From assembly GCA_030528345.1 (NCBI GenBank), contig JAUMZB010000010.1, positions 1-53,878 on the forward strand: a DNA stretch of 53,878 bases, read 5' to 3'. The DNA is from Eikenella sp. Lineage in GTDB: Bacteria; Pseudomonadota; Gammaproteobacteria; Burkholderiales; Neisseriaceae. The position numbers were made by a program, and so were the translations under genes. Positions 16,961 through 25,531 of this stretch are shown in pieces. A model generated the notes under the pieces. That model saw only the letters and a program-made list of their open reading frames with translations, had not been told where the DNA came from and did no database searches. Each line of letters starts with the position of its first letter. The first letter of the stretch is position 1.

Positions 16961-17770
16961 TCAGCCGGCCCGCATGGCGGCCAGCACGGGAGCGGTGTCG
17001 GGGCGGAAGCCGCGCCATAAGTAATAAGATTCCGCGGCCTGTTCCACCAGCATGCCCAAACCGTCTGCACAGCGGCGGGCGCCGGCTTGTCCGGCGAAGC
17101 GCATAAAGGCGGTGGGCTCGGCGGCGTAGACCATGTCGTAAGCCAGTTCGCAGGCCGACAGTACGGCGGGGGCAAGCGCCGGCAGTTCGCCGCTGAGGCC
17201 GCCGGAGGTGGCGTTGACGACCACGTCGAAGCCGCCGGCGGGCAGGTCGGCCAGCGGGCAGGCTTGCGCGCCGAACGCCTCGGCCAACGCCTGTGCTTTG
17301 CCGGCGGTGCGGTTGGCCACCGTCAGTGCAGCCGGGCCGGCCTGCAGCAGCGGCAGCATCACGCCGCGGGCGGCGCCGCCCGCGCCGAGCAGCAGCAGGC
17401 GTTTGCCGGCCAAGGCTACCTGAAGGTTGGCGGTGATGTCGCGCAGCAGGCCGGCGCCGTCGGTGTTGTCGCCCGTGATGCGGCCGTCGGCCTGTTTGAT
17501 CAGGGTGTTGACCGCGCCGGCGGCACGGGCGCGTTCGGACAGGCCGTCTGCCCAGCGGCAGGCGTCGGTTTTGAACGGCACGGTAACGTTTGCGCCCTGC
17601 CCGCCGGCGGCAAAAAAGCCGGCGGCCGCCTGCTCGAAAGCACCGGGTTCGGCCAGAATGCGTTCGTAACGGATGGCCGCGCCTTCCTGACGGGCAAACA
17701 TTTGGTGGATCAGCGGCGAGCGGCTGTGGGCGACGGGGTTGCCGAAAACGGCGTAAAGAGGGGCGGACAT
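16961..17770 (-). CDS. aroE: Shikimate dehydrogenase
   Basis: A 269-residue NADPH enzyme of aromatic amino acid synthesis (3-dehydroshikimate to shikimate). AVFGNPVAHSRSPLIH binds shikimate, NVTVPFK carries the catalytic Lys, GDNTDGAG follows, and GAGGAARG is the NADP-binding loop; DMVYAAEPT is also typical. The start MSAPLYAVFGNP at 17770 is chosen over an ATG seven codons upstream because it matches family starts. A DUS is embedded near the middle. Confidence 0.95.
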   Translation of the reverse strand: MSAPLYAVFGNPVAHSRSPLIHQMFARQEGAAIRYERILAEPGAFEQAAAGFFAAGGQGANVTVPFKTDACRWADGLSERARAAGAVNTLIKQADGRITGDNTDGAGLLRDITANLQVALAGKRLLLLGAGGAARGVMLPLLQAGPAALTVANRTAGKAQALAEAFGAQACPLADLPAGGFDVVVNATSGGLSGELPALAPAVLSACELAYDMVYAAEPTAFMRFAGQAGARRCADGLGMLVEQAAESYYLWRGFRPDTAPVLAAMRAG

Positions 17771-18004
17771 GGCGGTTCCGAGTGGCGGCAAAGCACGGAT
17801 TATGCGCCATCGCCGGCGAAGAGGCTACCTGAAACGGTTGCGGCACTTGCAAAAAGCGCCAGCGCCGCCATTTGGCAGCCTGTTGCGGTTTTTCACGCAA
17901 GTGGCGGATTTGCTGTTACAATCCCGCCCTTGTTTAGAGCTTGTTCTCGTGAAAGCAGTTTCATCCCAATAATTCTGTTCAACCACATATTAAAAGGAGC
18001 TTTT

Positions 18005-18700
18005 ATGCAACCGCGTAATGCTTACGACTACACCGAGGCGGGCAGCGGCGTTTCCGCGCAAAACACCGTGCTGCGCAAAACCTACGGCCTGCTCGGTTTG
18101 TCTTTCATTCCCGCCGCCGCCGGCGCGTTTGCCGCCATGAGCACCGGCCTGAGCATTTACAGCTTTGTCGGCAACCGCTGGATTGCCCTGGCCGTTTTCT
18201 TCGCCTTTTTCTACGGCATGAGCTTTCTGATTGAGAAAAACCGATACAGCAATGTGGGCGCCGCCCTGCTGATGGTGCTGACTTTCGGCTTGGGCTTTAC
18301 CCTCGGCCCGATCCTGAACTACAGCCTGTCTTTGAGCAACGGCATCGAGTTGGTGGGCATCGCCGCCGTGATGACCGCCGCCGTGTTCCTCACCATGGCG
18401 GCGCTGGCGAAAACCTCCGCCATCCAAACCAGCAGCTTGGCGCGTTTTGTCACCATCGGTTTCGTGGTGGCCATCATTGCCATGGTGGCCGGCTTCTTCG
18501 TGCAAGTGCCGGCGCTGGCGCTGACCGTATCCGCCTTGTTTGTGCTGGTGAGCTCGGCATTGATCATGCTGCAGGTGCGCATGGTGATTGAAGGCGGCGA
18601 AGACAGCCACATCAGCGCGGCGCTGACTCTGTTTGTGGCCATCTACAACATCTTCAGCAGCCTGCTCAATATTTTGCTGTCTTTTGCCGGCGAAGATTAA
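18005..18700 (+). CDS. Bax inhibitor-1/YccA family membrane protein
   Basis: A 231-residue protein with seven predicted membrane helices. It starts after a strong AAAAGGAGC site and contains LRKTYGLLGLSF near the N-terminus and a late YNIFSSLLNILLSFAGED, both typical of bacterial BI-1/YccA proteins. The family includes YccA (an FtsH modulator) and proposed pH-sensitive calcium leak channels; the role here is unknown. It ends at an inverted-DUS terminator. Confidence 0.9.
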   Translation: MQPRNAYDYTEAGSGVSAQNTVLRKTYGLLGLSFIPAAAGAFAAMSTGLSIYSFVGNRWIALAVFFAFFYGMSFLIEKNRYSNVGAALLMVLTFGLGFTLGPILNYSLSLSNGIELVGIAAVMTAAVFLTMAALAKTSAIQTSSLARFVTIGFVVAIIAMVAGFFVQVPALALTVSALFVLVSSALIMLQVRMVIEGGEDSHISAALTLFVAIYNIFSSLLNILLSFAGED

Positions 18701-18729
18701 TCTGCCGCTTCGGGCATCGCCGATATGCG

Positions 18730-18763
18730 AACAGGCTACCTGAAAGGTTTCAGGTAGCCTGTT
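18730..18763 (+). terminator. Inverted-DUS terminator after the BI-1 gene
   Basis: A perfect 16-bp stem of facing Eikenella DUS words (aacaggctacctgaaa and its complement) with a 2-base spacer, followed by a T. Confidence 0.75.
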
Positions 18764-18788
18764 TCGGTTTGGGAGAAAGCGGATGTTC

Positions 18789-18830
18789 AAGCCAAAGCGG
18801 CGGAGAGTCAGTGCTCCGCCGCTTTGGCTT
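18789..18830 (-). terminator. Terminator after coaBC
   Basis: A perfect 17-bp stem (aagccaaagcggcggag and its complement) with an 8-base loop, 19 bases past the coaBC stop. It is not built from DUS. Confidence 0.65.
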
Positions 18831-18848
18831 GTGTGCGCCAGGGGGCTT

Positions 18849-20042
18849 TTAGGGCAGCAGCTTGCCCAGTTCGGCCACAATGGCGGCGGCGGTGTCGGGC
18901 TTGCTCATTTCGGGCAGGGCGGTTTCGTGGCGTTCGCTGATGAGGGTAACTTGGTTGACGGTTTTGCCCATGGCCTGCGCCACTTGGTTGGCAATCATCA
19001 GCGGAATGCCTTTTTTCAGCCGTTTGGCACGGGCGTACTCCAGCACGCGTTCGCTTTCGGCGGCAAAGCCGATGCAGTAGGGCGCGTCGGGCAGGGCGGC
19101 CACGCTGGCCAGAATGTCGGGGTTTTCGGCCAGCTCGATGGCGGGCGGGCGGCCGCTGCCGTCTTTTTTCAGTTTTTGCCTACTGCGGTTGCTGACCTTA
19201 TAGTCGGCCACCGCGGCCACGCTGATGAATACGTCGCAGCCGGCAACCCGTTGATGCACGGCGGCAAACATGTCGTCGGCGCTGTCGGCGCGCACGGTTT
19301 CGGTCAAGCCGGCAGGTAAGGCTACCTGAAGCTGGCCGTGTATCAGGCTGACTTCGGCGCCGGCGGCGCGGCAGGCGCGTGCCAGCGCCACGCCCATTTG
19401 GCCGCTGGAAAGATTGGTGATGCCGCGCACGGGGTCGATGGCTTCGAAGGTGGCGCCGGCGGTGAGCAGCACGCGTTTGCCGGCCAGGGTTTTCGGCGTC
19501 CACAGGTCGGGAATCAGATCGGCCAGTTCGGCCGCCTCGGGCATGCGTCCCAAGCCGGTTTCGCCGCAGGCCTGTTCGCCGTATTGCGGCAGGATCACGG
19601 TGATGCCGTCTGCCTGCAGTTGGGCGATGTTTCTTTGGTTGGCCGGCTTGTGCCACATTTCCACGTTCATGGCGGGGGCGACGGCCAGCGGGCAGTTGCG
19701 GGCGGCGGCAAGATTGGTCAGCAGATTGTCGGCCACGCCGTGGGCGATTTTGGCCAGGGTGTTGGCGCTGGCCGGTGCGATCAGCATCAGGTCGGCGCGG
19801 CGGCTGAGGTTGATGTGCGCCATGCCGTTGCCGTAGTGGGGGTTGTCGTGGGTGTCGGTGAGCACGGGCTGGCCGCTCAAGGCTTGGAAGGTGAGCGGGG
19901 AAACGAATTCGGCGGCGGCGCGGCTCATGGCCACGCTCACGGTATGCCCCTGTTTTTGCAGCAGGCGCACGAGTTCGCAGGATTTGTAGGCGGCAATGCC
20001 GCCGCTGATGCCGAGCAGAATGTGTTTGGCGGTCATGGGCAT
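18849..20042 (-). CDS. coaBC: Bifunctional phosphopantothenoylcysteine decarboxylase/synthase
   Basis: A 397-residue fusion (Dfp) that makes 4'-phosphopantetheine for coenzyme A. The flavin-binding CoaC half (1 to about 190) has ILLGISGGIAAYKS, the MAHINLSRRADLML region and PAMNVEMW; the CoaB half has LLTAGATFEAIDPVRGITN, NLSSGQMG and the KLKK nucleotide loop. Length is normal. A start at codon 1 (MPMTAKHILLG) or codon 3 is equally possible. Confidence 0.95.
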   Translation of the reverse strand: MPMTAKHILLGISGGIAAYKSCELVRLLQKQGHTVSVAMSRAAAEFVSPLTFQALSGQPVLTDTHDNPHYGNGMAHINLSRRADLMLIAPASANTLAKIAHGVADNLLTNLAAARNCPLAVAPAMNVEMWHKPANQRNIAQLQADGITVILPQYGEQACGETGLGRMPEAAELADLIPDLWTPKTLAGKRVLLTAGATFEAIDPVRGITNLSSGQMGVALARACRAAGAEVSLIHGQLQVALPAGLTETVRADSADDMFAAVHQRVAGCDVFISVAAVADYKVSNRSRQKLKKDGSGRPPAIELAENPDILASVAALPDAPYCIGFAAESERVLEYARAKRLKKGIPLMIANQVAQAMGKTVNQVTLISERHETALPEMSKPDTAAAIVAELGKLLP

Positions 20043-20356
20043 GGGGATGAGGTGGGGAAAGGCGGCATGGTATCACTAAGGTGCTTGGGATGCAGCCGCA
20101 TTGTCGGGTGCGGCATGCGGGCTGCCTGAACAGAGATGTGTTTGCCGCTGCGGCGGATTTCGGTAATTTTATGTCAACGAACGGGCGGAGTCCGGCGCCA
20201 GGGGGCAGAAAAAAGCACTCGGGCGGCCTTGGGGGCATTGCCCTGAGGGGGCGGCTCTAATACAATCCCGCTTTTGTTATGCAATGTAAAGGCGGAGTGT
20301 GCCGCCGTTTGCTGTTTGCGTTCACCGACTTCACCCACAATGGAGCCCATGCCACC
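20043..20356. other. Divergent promoter region between coaBC and potA
   Basis: 314 bases without a gene. It holds a DUS-like GGGCTGCCTGAA at about 20119-20130 and a possible potA -10 (TACAAT, about 20259) within CTCTAATACAATCCCG. Confidence 0.45.
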
Positions 20357-21487
20357 ATGACCGAAAAACATTCCGGTGCCACCCAAGCCGCCCCGTATCT
20401 GCAGATTCAGGGCTTGGTGAAAACCTTCGGCGACCAATACGCGGTCGACCACGTGGATTTGAGTATCGACCAGCATGAAATTTTTGCGTTGTTGGGCAGC
20501 TCGGGCAGCGGCAAATCCACCCTGCTGCGCATGCTGGCCGGTATGGAAACGCCGACCCAGGGCAAAATCATTCTCGACGGCCAAGACATCACCCACCTTG
20601 CACCTTACGAGCGCCCCATCAATATGATGTTCCAAAGCTATGCGCTGTTTCCTCACATGACGGTGGAGCAGAATATCGCCTTCGGCCTGAAGCAGGACAA
20701 AATGCCGAAAGAGGAGATTGCCGCCCGGGTGGAGGAAATGCTGCGCCTGGTACAGATGAGCAAATACGCCAAGCGCAAGCCGCACCAATTGTCGGGCGGC
20801 CAACAGCAGCGCGTGGCGCTGGCGCGCTCGCTGGCCAAACGGCCCAAGCTGCTGCTGCTCGACGAGCCTTTGGGCGCTTTGGACAAAAAACTGCGCCAGC
20901 AGACCCAGCTCGAGTTGGTGAACACGCTGGAAGAGGTGGGCGTGACCTGCATGATGGTGACCCACGATCAGGAAGAGGCGATGACCATGGCCACCCGCAT
21001 TGCCATCATGTCGGAAGGCCAGTTGCAGCAGGTGGGTACGCCGAGTGAAATCTACGACTTCCCCAACAGCCGCTTTACCGCCGAATTCATCGGCGAAACC
21101 AATATCTTCGAAGGCAAGGTGGTGGTGGACGAAGCCGACCACGCCGAGATTGCCTGCGGCGAATTGGCACACCGCATCCTACTCAACCACGGCATCACCG
21201 GCCCGGAGGACCAAACCGTGTGGGTGAGTATCCGCCCGGAAGACATCAATATGCACAAAGTGCCGCCGGCCGATGCGGGCGAACACAACCGCGCCGCCGG
21301 CACGGTGGAGGAAATCGCCTATCTGGGCAGCTTCGCCATCTACCACGTGCGCCTGCCCGGCGGCCGCATCATCAAGAGCCAGGTACCGTCTTCGCGCTGG
21401 TATCTGCAAAACGAAACGCCGCCCACTTGGGACGAAACCGTATATCTGAGCTGGCCGGCCAACCAGCCCGTGCCGCTGACCCGCTAA
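20357..21487 (+). CDS. potA: Polyamine ABC transporter ATP-binding protein
   Basis: A 376-residue ATPase of a spermidine/putrescine importer. Walker A is LLGSSGSGKST, the Q-loop FQSYALFPHMT, the signature LSGGQQQR, Walker B LLLLDEPLGALD and the switch His is in MMVTHDQEEAM; a C-terminal TOBE domain follows (SIRPEDINMHKV). The start MTEKHSGATQ is chosen because the open upstream frame has unlikely sequence. It leads a potA-potB-potC operon; no periplasmic binding protein (potD/potF) is present nearby. Confidence 0.93.
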   Translation: MTEKHSGATQAAPYLQIQGLVKTFGDQYAVDHVDLSIDQHEIFALLGSSGSGKSTLLRMLAGMETPTQGKIILDGQDITHLAPYERPINMMFQSYALFPHMTVEQNIAFGLKQDKMPKEEIAARVEEMLRLVQMSKYAKRKPHQLSGGQQQRVALARSLAKRPKLLLLDEPLGALDKKLRQQTQLELVNTLEEVGVTCMMVTHDQEEAMTMATRIAIMSEGQLQQVGTPSEIYDFPNSRFTAEFIGETNIFEGKVVVDEADHAEIACGELAHRILLNHGITGPEDQTVWVSIRPEDINMHKVPPADAGEHNRAAGTVEEIAYLGSFAIYHVRLPGGRIIKSQVPSSRWYLQNETPPTWDETVYLSWPANQPVPLTR

Positions 21488-21506
21488 CCGATAAGGCTGC
21501 CCGAAC

Positions 21507-22481
21507 ATGAAGTGGAACGATTTGAAAACCAAGTTCAAGCCCGGTCAGGGGCTGGTGGTCGGCATCCCCTATGTGTGGCTGCTGGTGCTGTTTCTGATCC
21601 CGTTTTTCATTGTGCTGAAAATCAGCGTGGCCGAGCAGGCGATCGCCATCCCGCCCTATACGCCGCTGTATACGGTGGACGAAGATTTCGGCCGCGTGAA
21701 TGTGGCGCTCAGCTACATGAACTATGCCGATATTTTCGACAATTTCTGGTCGTCGCTGTGGTTGGAGCTGAACCCGTTTACCGATGAAAAAGGCAGCAAT
21801 CTGTATGTACGGATTTACCTGTCTTCCATCGTGACCGCGTTCAACACCACCCTGATCTGCCTGTTGGTGGGTTATCCGGTGGCCTATGCGATTGCGCGCT
21901 CCGGCGAAAAATGGCGCAATGTGCTGCTGCTGGCGATCATGCTGCCGTTTTGGACCTCCCTGCTGCTGCGGGTGTATGCCTGGATGGGTCTGCTCGGCCA
22001 AAACGGCATCATCAACAATATGCTGCTGCAGGCCGGCATCATCAGCCAGCCCTTGGATATGTTTTACAACGCCTTTTCGCTGAATCTGGTGATGGTGTAC
22101 ACCTATCTGCCGTTTATGATTCTGCCGCTCTACACCCAGTTGCTGAAAATGGATTTGCGCCTGCTGGAAGCCTCTGCCGACTTGGGCGCCGGGCCGGTGA
22201 AATCCTTTCTCACCATCACGCTGCCTTTGTCGAAAAGCGGCATTATTGCCGGCTCGATGCTGGTGTTTATCCCGGCGGTGGGCGAATTCGTGATTCCCGA
22301 GCTGGTGGGCGGGCCGGAAAACCTGATGATCGGCAAAGTGTTGTGGCAGGCATTCTTTGCCCAAAACAACTGGCCGCTGGCTTCCGCTCTGGCCGTGATC
22401 ATGGTCTTGCTGCTGGTGGTGCCGATTGCACTGTTCCACCATTATGAAACCCGTCAGTTGGAAGGAGTGGGCCGTGGCTAA
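21507..22481 (+). CDS. potB: Polyamine ABC transporter permease 1
   Basis: A 324-residue permease with six membrane helices and the cytoplasmic EAA loop LLEASADLGAGPVKSFLTITLP. The N-terminal helix IPYVWLLVLFLIPFFIVLKIS and the long periplasmic loop resemble PotH/PotB. It follows potA by 19 bases and overlaps potC by eight bases. Confidence 0.92.
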   Translation: MKWNDLKTKFKPGQGLVVGIPYVWLLVLFLIPFFIVLKISVAEQAIAIPPYTPLYTVDEDFGRVNVALSYMNYADIFDNFWSSLWLELNPFTDEKGSNLYVRIYLSSIVTAFNTTLICLLVGYPVAYAIARSGEKWRNVLLLAIMLPFWTSLLLRVYAWMGLLGQNGIINNMLLQAGIISQPLDMFYNAFSLNLVMVYTYLPFMILPLYTQLLKMDLRLLEASADLGAGPVKSFLTITLPLSKSGIIAGSMLVFIPAVGEFVIPELVGGPENLMIGKVLWQAFFAQNNWPLASALAVIMVLLLVVPIALFHHYETRQLEGVGRG

Positions 22482-23370
22482 CAGGCTGTCTTTCTCATCG
22501 CTGTTTTTGAAAACCTCGCTGTTTTTGGGCTTGGCTTTCCTGTATATCCCGCTCGTGATGCTGGTGGTGTATTCCTTTAACGAATCGCGCTTGGTGACGG
22601 TGTGGGGCGGTTTCTCTACCCAATGGTACGGCCGCCTGCTGGCCAACCGCGAAATTCTGGATGCGGTGTGGCTGTCGGTGCGCATCGCCCTGATTTCGGC
22701 CTTTGCCGCCGTGGTGCTGGGCACCATGGCCGGCTATGCCTTGGCCCGCATCAAGCATTTCAAAGGCAGCACCCTGTTTGCGGGCATGGTGTCGGCGCCG
22801 ATGGTGATGCCCGACATCATCACCGGCCTCTCGGTGGTGATGCTGATTTACCAAGTGCAGTCGCTGTTGCAGGGCGCGGCCGTTTCCTGGCTGCAGTTCG
22901 AGCGCGGCTGGTTTACCATCTGGCTGGGGCACACCACGCTGTGCATGGCTTATGTGACGGTGGTGATCCGCGCCCGTTTGGCCGAATTGGACCAGTCGCT
23001 GGAAGAGGCGGCCAAAGATTTGGGCGCCAAGCCGTGGAAGATTTTCTGGGTGATTACCCTGCCGCTGATTGCGCCGGCCATCGCCTCGGGTTTTCTGCTG
23101 TCGGTAACCCTGTCGATGGACGACTTGGTGATCACCTCCTTCCTCTCCGGCCCCGGCTACACCACCCTGCCGCAGTTGATTTTCTCGAAAATCCGCTTAG
23201 GCCTCGACCCGCAGATGAACGTATTGGCCACCATCTTGATTGCGGTGGTCGGCACCTTGGTGATTGCCGGCAATTATCTGATGATGCGCCAGATTACCAA
23301 ACGCGAACGCGAAACCGCCCAGGCCTACCGGCAGGCGGCTGCCGAAGCCGCTGCGCAAAACCAAGCCTAA
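22474..23370 (+). CDS. potC: Polyamine ABC transporter permease 2
   Basis: A 298-residue permease with six helices and the EAA loop SLEEAAKDLGAKPWKIFWVI. The GTG at 22474 (VANRLSFSS) is chosen because GGAG lies nine bases upstream and it overlaps the potB stop; an upstream ATG at 22426 would lengthen it by 16 residues. VNLSMDDLVITSFLSGPG-like sequence near residue 210 is characteristic of PotC/PotI. It completes the permease pair. Confidence 0.92.
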   Translation: MANRLSFSSLFLKTSLFLGLAFLYIPLVMLVVYSFNESRLVTVWGGFSTQWYGRLLANREILDAVWLSVRIALISAFAAVVLGTMAGYALARIKHFKGSTLFAGMVSAPMVMPDIITGLSVVMLIYQVQSLLQGAAVSWLQFERGWFTIWLGHTTLCMAYVTVVIRARLAELDQSLEEAAKDLGAKPWKIFWVITLPLIAPAIASGFLLSVTLSMDDLVITSFLSGPGYTTLPQLIFSKIRLGLDPQMNVLATILIAVVGTLVIAGNYLMMRQITKRERETAQAYRQAAAEAAAQNQA

Positions 23371-23381
23371 CCATGTTTGAA

Positions 23382-23412
23382 GGAAACGCCGCCGTGTGCG
23401 GCGTTTCCTTTT
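23382..23412 (+). terminator. Intrinsic terminator after potC
   Basis: The 11-bp stem ggaaacgccgc / gcggcgtttcc with a 5-base loop is followed by TTTT. An outward pair of DUS words (23411-23437, 3-base spacer) follows at once. Confidence 0.75.
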
Positions 23413-23437
23413 CAGGTAGCCTGTCAGGCTACCTGAA
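23411..23437. repeat. Back-to-back DUS pair
   Basis: TTCAGGTAGCCT and AGGCTACCTGAA are separated by GTC. They could form a 12-bp hairpin that backs up the potC terminator. Confidence 0.8.
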
Positions 23438-23466
23438 ACCCGTTCTCCCAACCTAAGGAAGCCGCT

Positions 23467-24756
23467 ATGACGTCCGCTGATTCCTACTACGCCGCCAGTT
23501 GCGTGTATCCCGACCGTTATCCGCCCCTGATGGACGACATCGAAACCGATACCTGCATCATCGGCGGCGGTCTGGCCGGGGTGTGTACCGCCCTGTCGCT
23601 GGCCGAGGCCGGCACCCGTGCCGTACTGCTGGAAGCCAAACACATCGGCTTCGGTGCCTCCGGCCGCAACGGCGGCCAGGTGATTCAGGATTACGCCTGC
23701 GGCATGGAAAAACTGGAAAAACTGCTGGGTGCCGGGCGGGCGGGCGACTTGTGGCGATGGAGCGGCGAGGCGGTGGATTTGGTCGAGCAGCGCGTCCGCC
23801 GCTACGCCATCGATTGCGACTGGCAGCGCGGTTATGCCACGGTGGCGGTGAAACCGCAGCATATGGCGGCGCTTCAGCAATGGCGCGACACTGCCGCGCA
23901 ACGCTACGGCTATCACGGCTATACCGAATGGGATCATGCCGAAGTGTGCCGCCACATCGGCAGCAACCGCTATTGCGGCGCGCTTTACGACACCGATTCC
24001 GGCCACCTGCACCCGCTCAACTACACCCTGGGCTTGGCCAAAGCCGCCGCCGGGCAGGGGGCGTTGCTGTTTGAGCAAACACCCGCCGTCAAGCTGAGGC
24101 GGCAGGAAGGCTGGTGGCGGGTGGAAACCCCGCAGGGCAGCGTGCTGGCGCAGCATGTGGTGTGTGCCGTCAACACCTTCCCTGCGCGTTTGGATTCTTT
24201 ACCCTTGGATCAATACCGCAGCCGCTACATGCTGCCGGTGGGTACCTATGTGATCGCCACCGAGCCTTTGGGCGAGTGGAACGGCGACATTCTGCCCGGC
24301 AACATCGCCGCCTGCGACACCCGCTACGTGCTCGATTACTACCGCAAAAGCGCCGACGGCCGCCTGCTGTTCGGCGGCAAAGTCAACTACCGTCAGGCCG
24401 AGCCGGATGCCGAAACCCTGCGCCGCAGCATGCGGCAGGACATGCTGAAAGTGTTTCCGCAGCTGGCCGAGGTGAAAATCGATTTTGTGTGGGGCGGCCG
24501 CGTGGACATCAGCATGAACCGCGCCCCGGATTTCCGCCGCATCGGGCCGGAGTTGTATCTGCTACAGGGTTTTTCCGGCCACGGTGTGGCGCTCACCGGA
24601 TTGGCCGGCCAAGTGTGCAGCGAAGCCGTTTTGGGGCGGGAGCAGCGTTGGCAGGTGTTTGAATCCATCGCCCACCGCGCCTTTCCCGGCGGCATATTGC
24701 GCCAGCCCGCCCAAATGGCCGGCCTGGTCTGGCACCGTTTTTTGGATATGCTGTGA
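23467..24756 (+). CDS. FAD-dependent oxidoreductase, gamma-glutamylputrescine oxidase-like
   Basis: A 429-residue DAO-family flavoenzyme. TCIIGGGLAGVCTALSLAE (residues 33-51) is the FAD dinucleotide fold, GFGASGRNGGQV is the characteristic second FAD contact of PuuB/glycine oxidases, and LQGFSGHGVALTGLAGQV near residue 370 closes the FAD site. Placed right after potABC, it probably oxidises a polyamine or its gamma-glutamyl conjugate (PuuB role), letting imported putrescine serve as nitrogen source; the rest of the Puu pathway is not in the window. The substrate is inferred. Confidence 0.82.
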   Translation: MTSADSYYAASCVYPDRYPPLMDDIETDTCIIGGGLAGVCTALSLAEAGTRAVLLEAKHIGFGASGRNGGQVIQDYACGMEKLEKLLGAGRAGDLWRWSGEAVDLVEQRVRRYAIDCDWQRGYATVAVKPQHMAALQQWRDTAAQRYGYHGYTEWDHAEVCRHIGSNRYCGALYDTDSGHLHPLNYTLGLAKAAAGQGALLFEQTPAVKLRRQEGWWRVETPQGSVLAQHVVCAVNTFPARLDSLPLDQYRSRYMLPVGTYVIATEPLGEWNGDILPGNIAACDTRYVLDYYRKSADGRLLFGGKVNYRQAEPDAETLRRSMRQDMLKVFPQLAEVKIDFVWGGRVDISMNRAPDFRRIGPELYLLQGFSGHGVALTGLAGQVCSEAVLGREQRWQVFESIAHRAFPGGILRQPAQMAGLVWHRFLDML

Positions 24757-24893
24757 GCCGGTTTGGATTCGATAGTCCGGATAATATGCAACCGTTACTG
24801 TCGTGCGGCCATGACGGGTAAAGCCTACTGAATGGCAAACTTTGTGCTTCCTGGCCGTCCCACGGGGATTTCCTGCGGTCACGCGGCCACTTG

Positions 24894-24930
24894 CTTTCTT
24901 TGCGCCGCCAAAGAAAGTCAGCAAAGAAAG
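24894..24930. repeat. CTTTCTTTG / CAAAGAAAG inverted repeat
   Basis: CTTTCTTTG is followed by two CAAAGAAAG copies within 37 bases, giving two alternative hairpins. Similar short motifs recur in many Proteobacteria; I see no second copy in the window. Confidence 0.5.
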
Positions 24931-25155
24931 GCGGCTGCGGTTGCCGGTTTGCTGCGCAAACTGCCCTTGCTGCTCAGGCTTTATCGGGGCGGCTGCCGGC
25001 CGCTGCGCGCCGAGGGCAGCCTTCTCCCCGAAGAGCCTGCTCCGTTCGGCGGCGCCGGCGGACGGGCTGGCGTAGTAAAGGCGGCTGAAAAGTTGAGCGT
25101 AAGAAATTTTAAGTCATAGCAATGGTTTCAATATTGCATTGACTGCCAACAGACA

Positions 25156-25389
25156 CTAGGGCGTGTCGTCATAATGCTTGCGAAGCGGTTTTTTAGCTTC
25201 GCAGGTCCGCTGCGCTACCGAGGCAAAATCTGCAGCTGCAAGGCTCACTCGAAGAGGGCGGTTTTACACGCTTCGCTAGTAAAACCAGCCAGCGCAGCAA
25301 GATTGGACATCTTGCGAGCATTTTTAACGCAGCAGATGCGGATTTTGACCAAAAATACCGCCGCAATACTTTGTGACGACACGCCCTAG
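25156..25389. mobile_element. MITE-like element, copy 2 (intact ends)
   Basis: A 234-base element bounded by perfect 16-bp inverted repeats, CTAGGGCGTGTCGTCA and TGACGACACGCCCTAG. The outer CTAG at both ends matches the YTAR target duplication of IS5-type transposons, so an IS5-family transposase is a plausible mover. There is no internal gene. It shares blocks with copy 1 (16697-16944) and the partial copy at 6440-6515. Confidence 0.75.
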
Positions 25390-25400
25390 GGTTGGTGATC

Positions 25401-25442
25401 AAATACTCAGGGGCAAGCCTTTCGGCTTGCCCCTGAGTATTT
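25401..25442 (-). terminator. Long hairpin terminator, bidirectional
   Basis: A perfect 19-bp stem (aaatactcaggggcaagcc and its complement) with a TTTC loop, with an A-run on one side and a T-run on the other. It can end transcription from either side, including fadH. Confidence 0.7.
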
Positions 25443-25531
25443 TGGGGTTGATTCGGCGAGGTTTTCAGGTAGCCCGAACAGCATTGGGTGCGGGTTTCAG
25501 GCTACCTGAAAGCATTTGGCCGCTGTGGGCG

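Larger units (their letters stand above)
24757..25531. other. Repeat-rich intergenic region between the oxidase and fadH
   Basis: 775 bases without a credible gene. It contains a nested CTTTCTTTG/CAAAGAAAG inverted repeat (24894-24930), the better preserved MITE-like element (25156-25389), a long hairpin terminator (25401-25442) and an inverted DUS pair with a 25-base gap (25464-25510). Confidence 0.65.

Noticed and set aside
24832..25119. A 95-codon frame upstream of the MITE copy 2
   Set aside because: Sequence is mostly the nested inverted repeat and Cys/Arg/Gly-rich filler, and overlapping frames are equally open.
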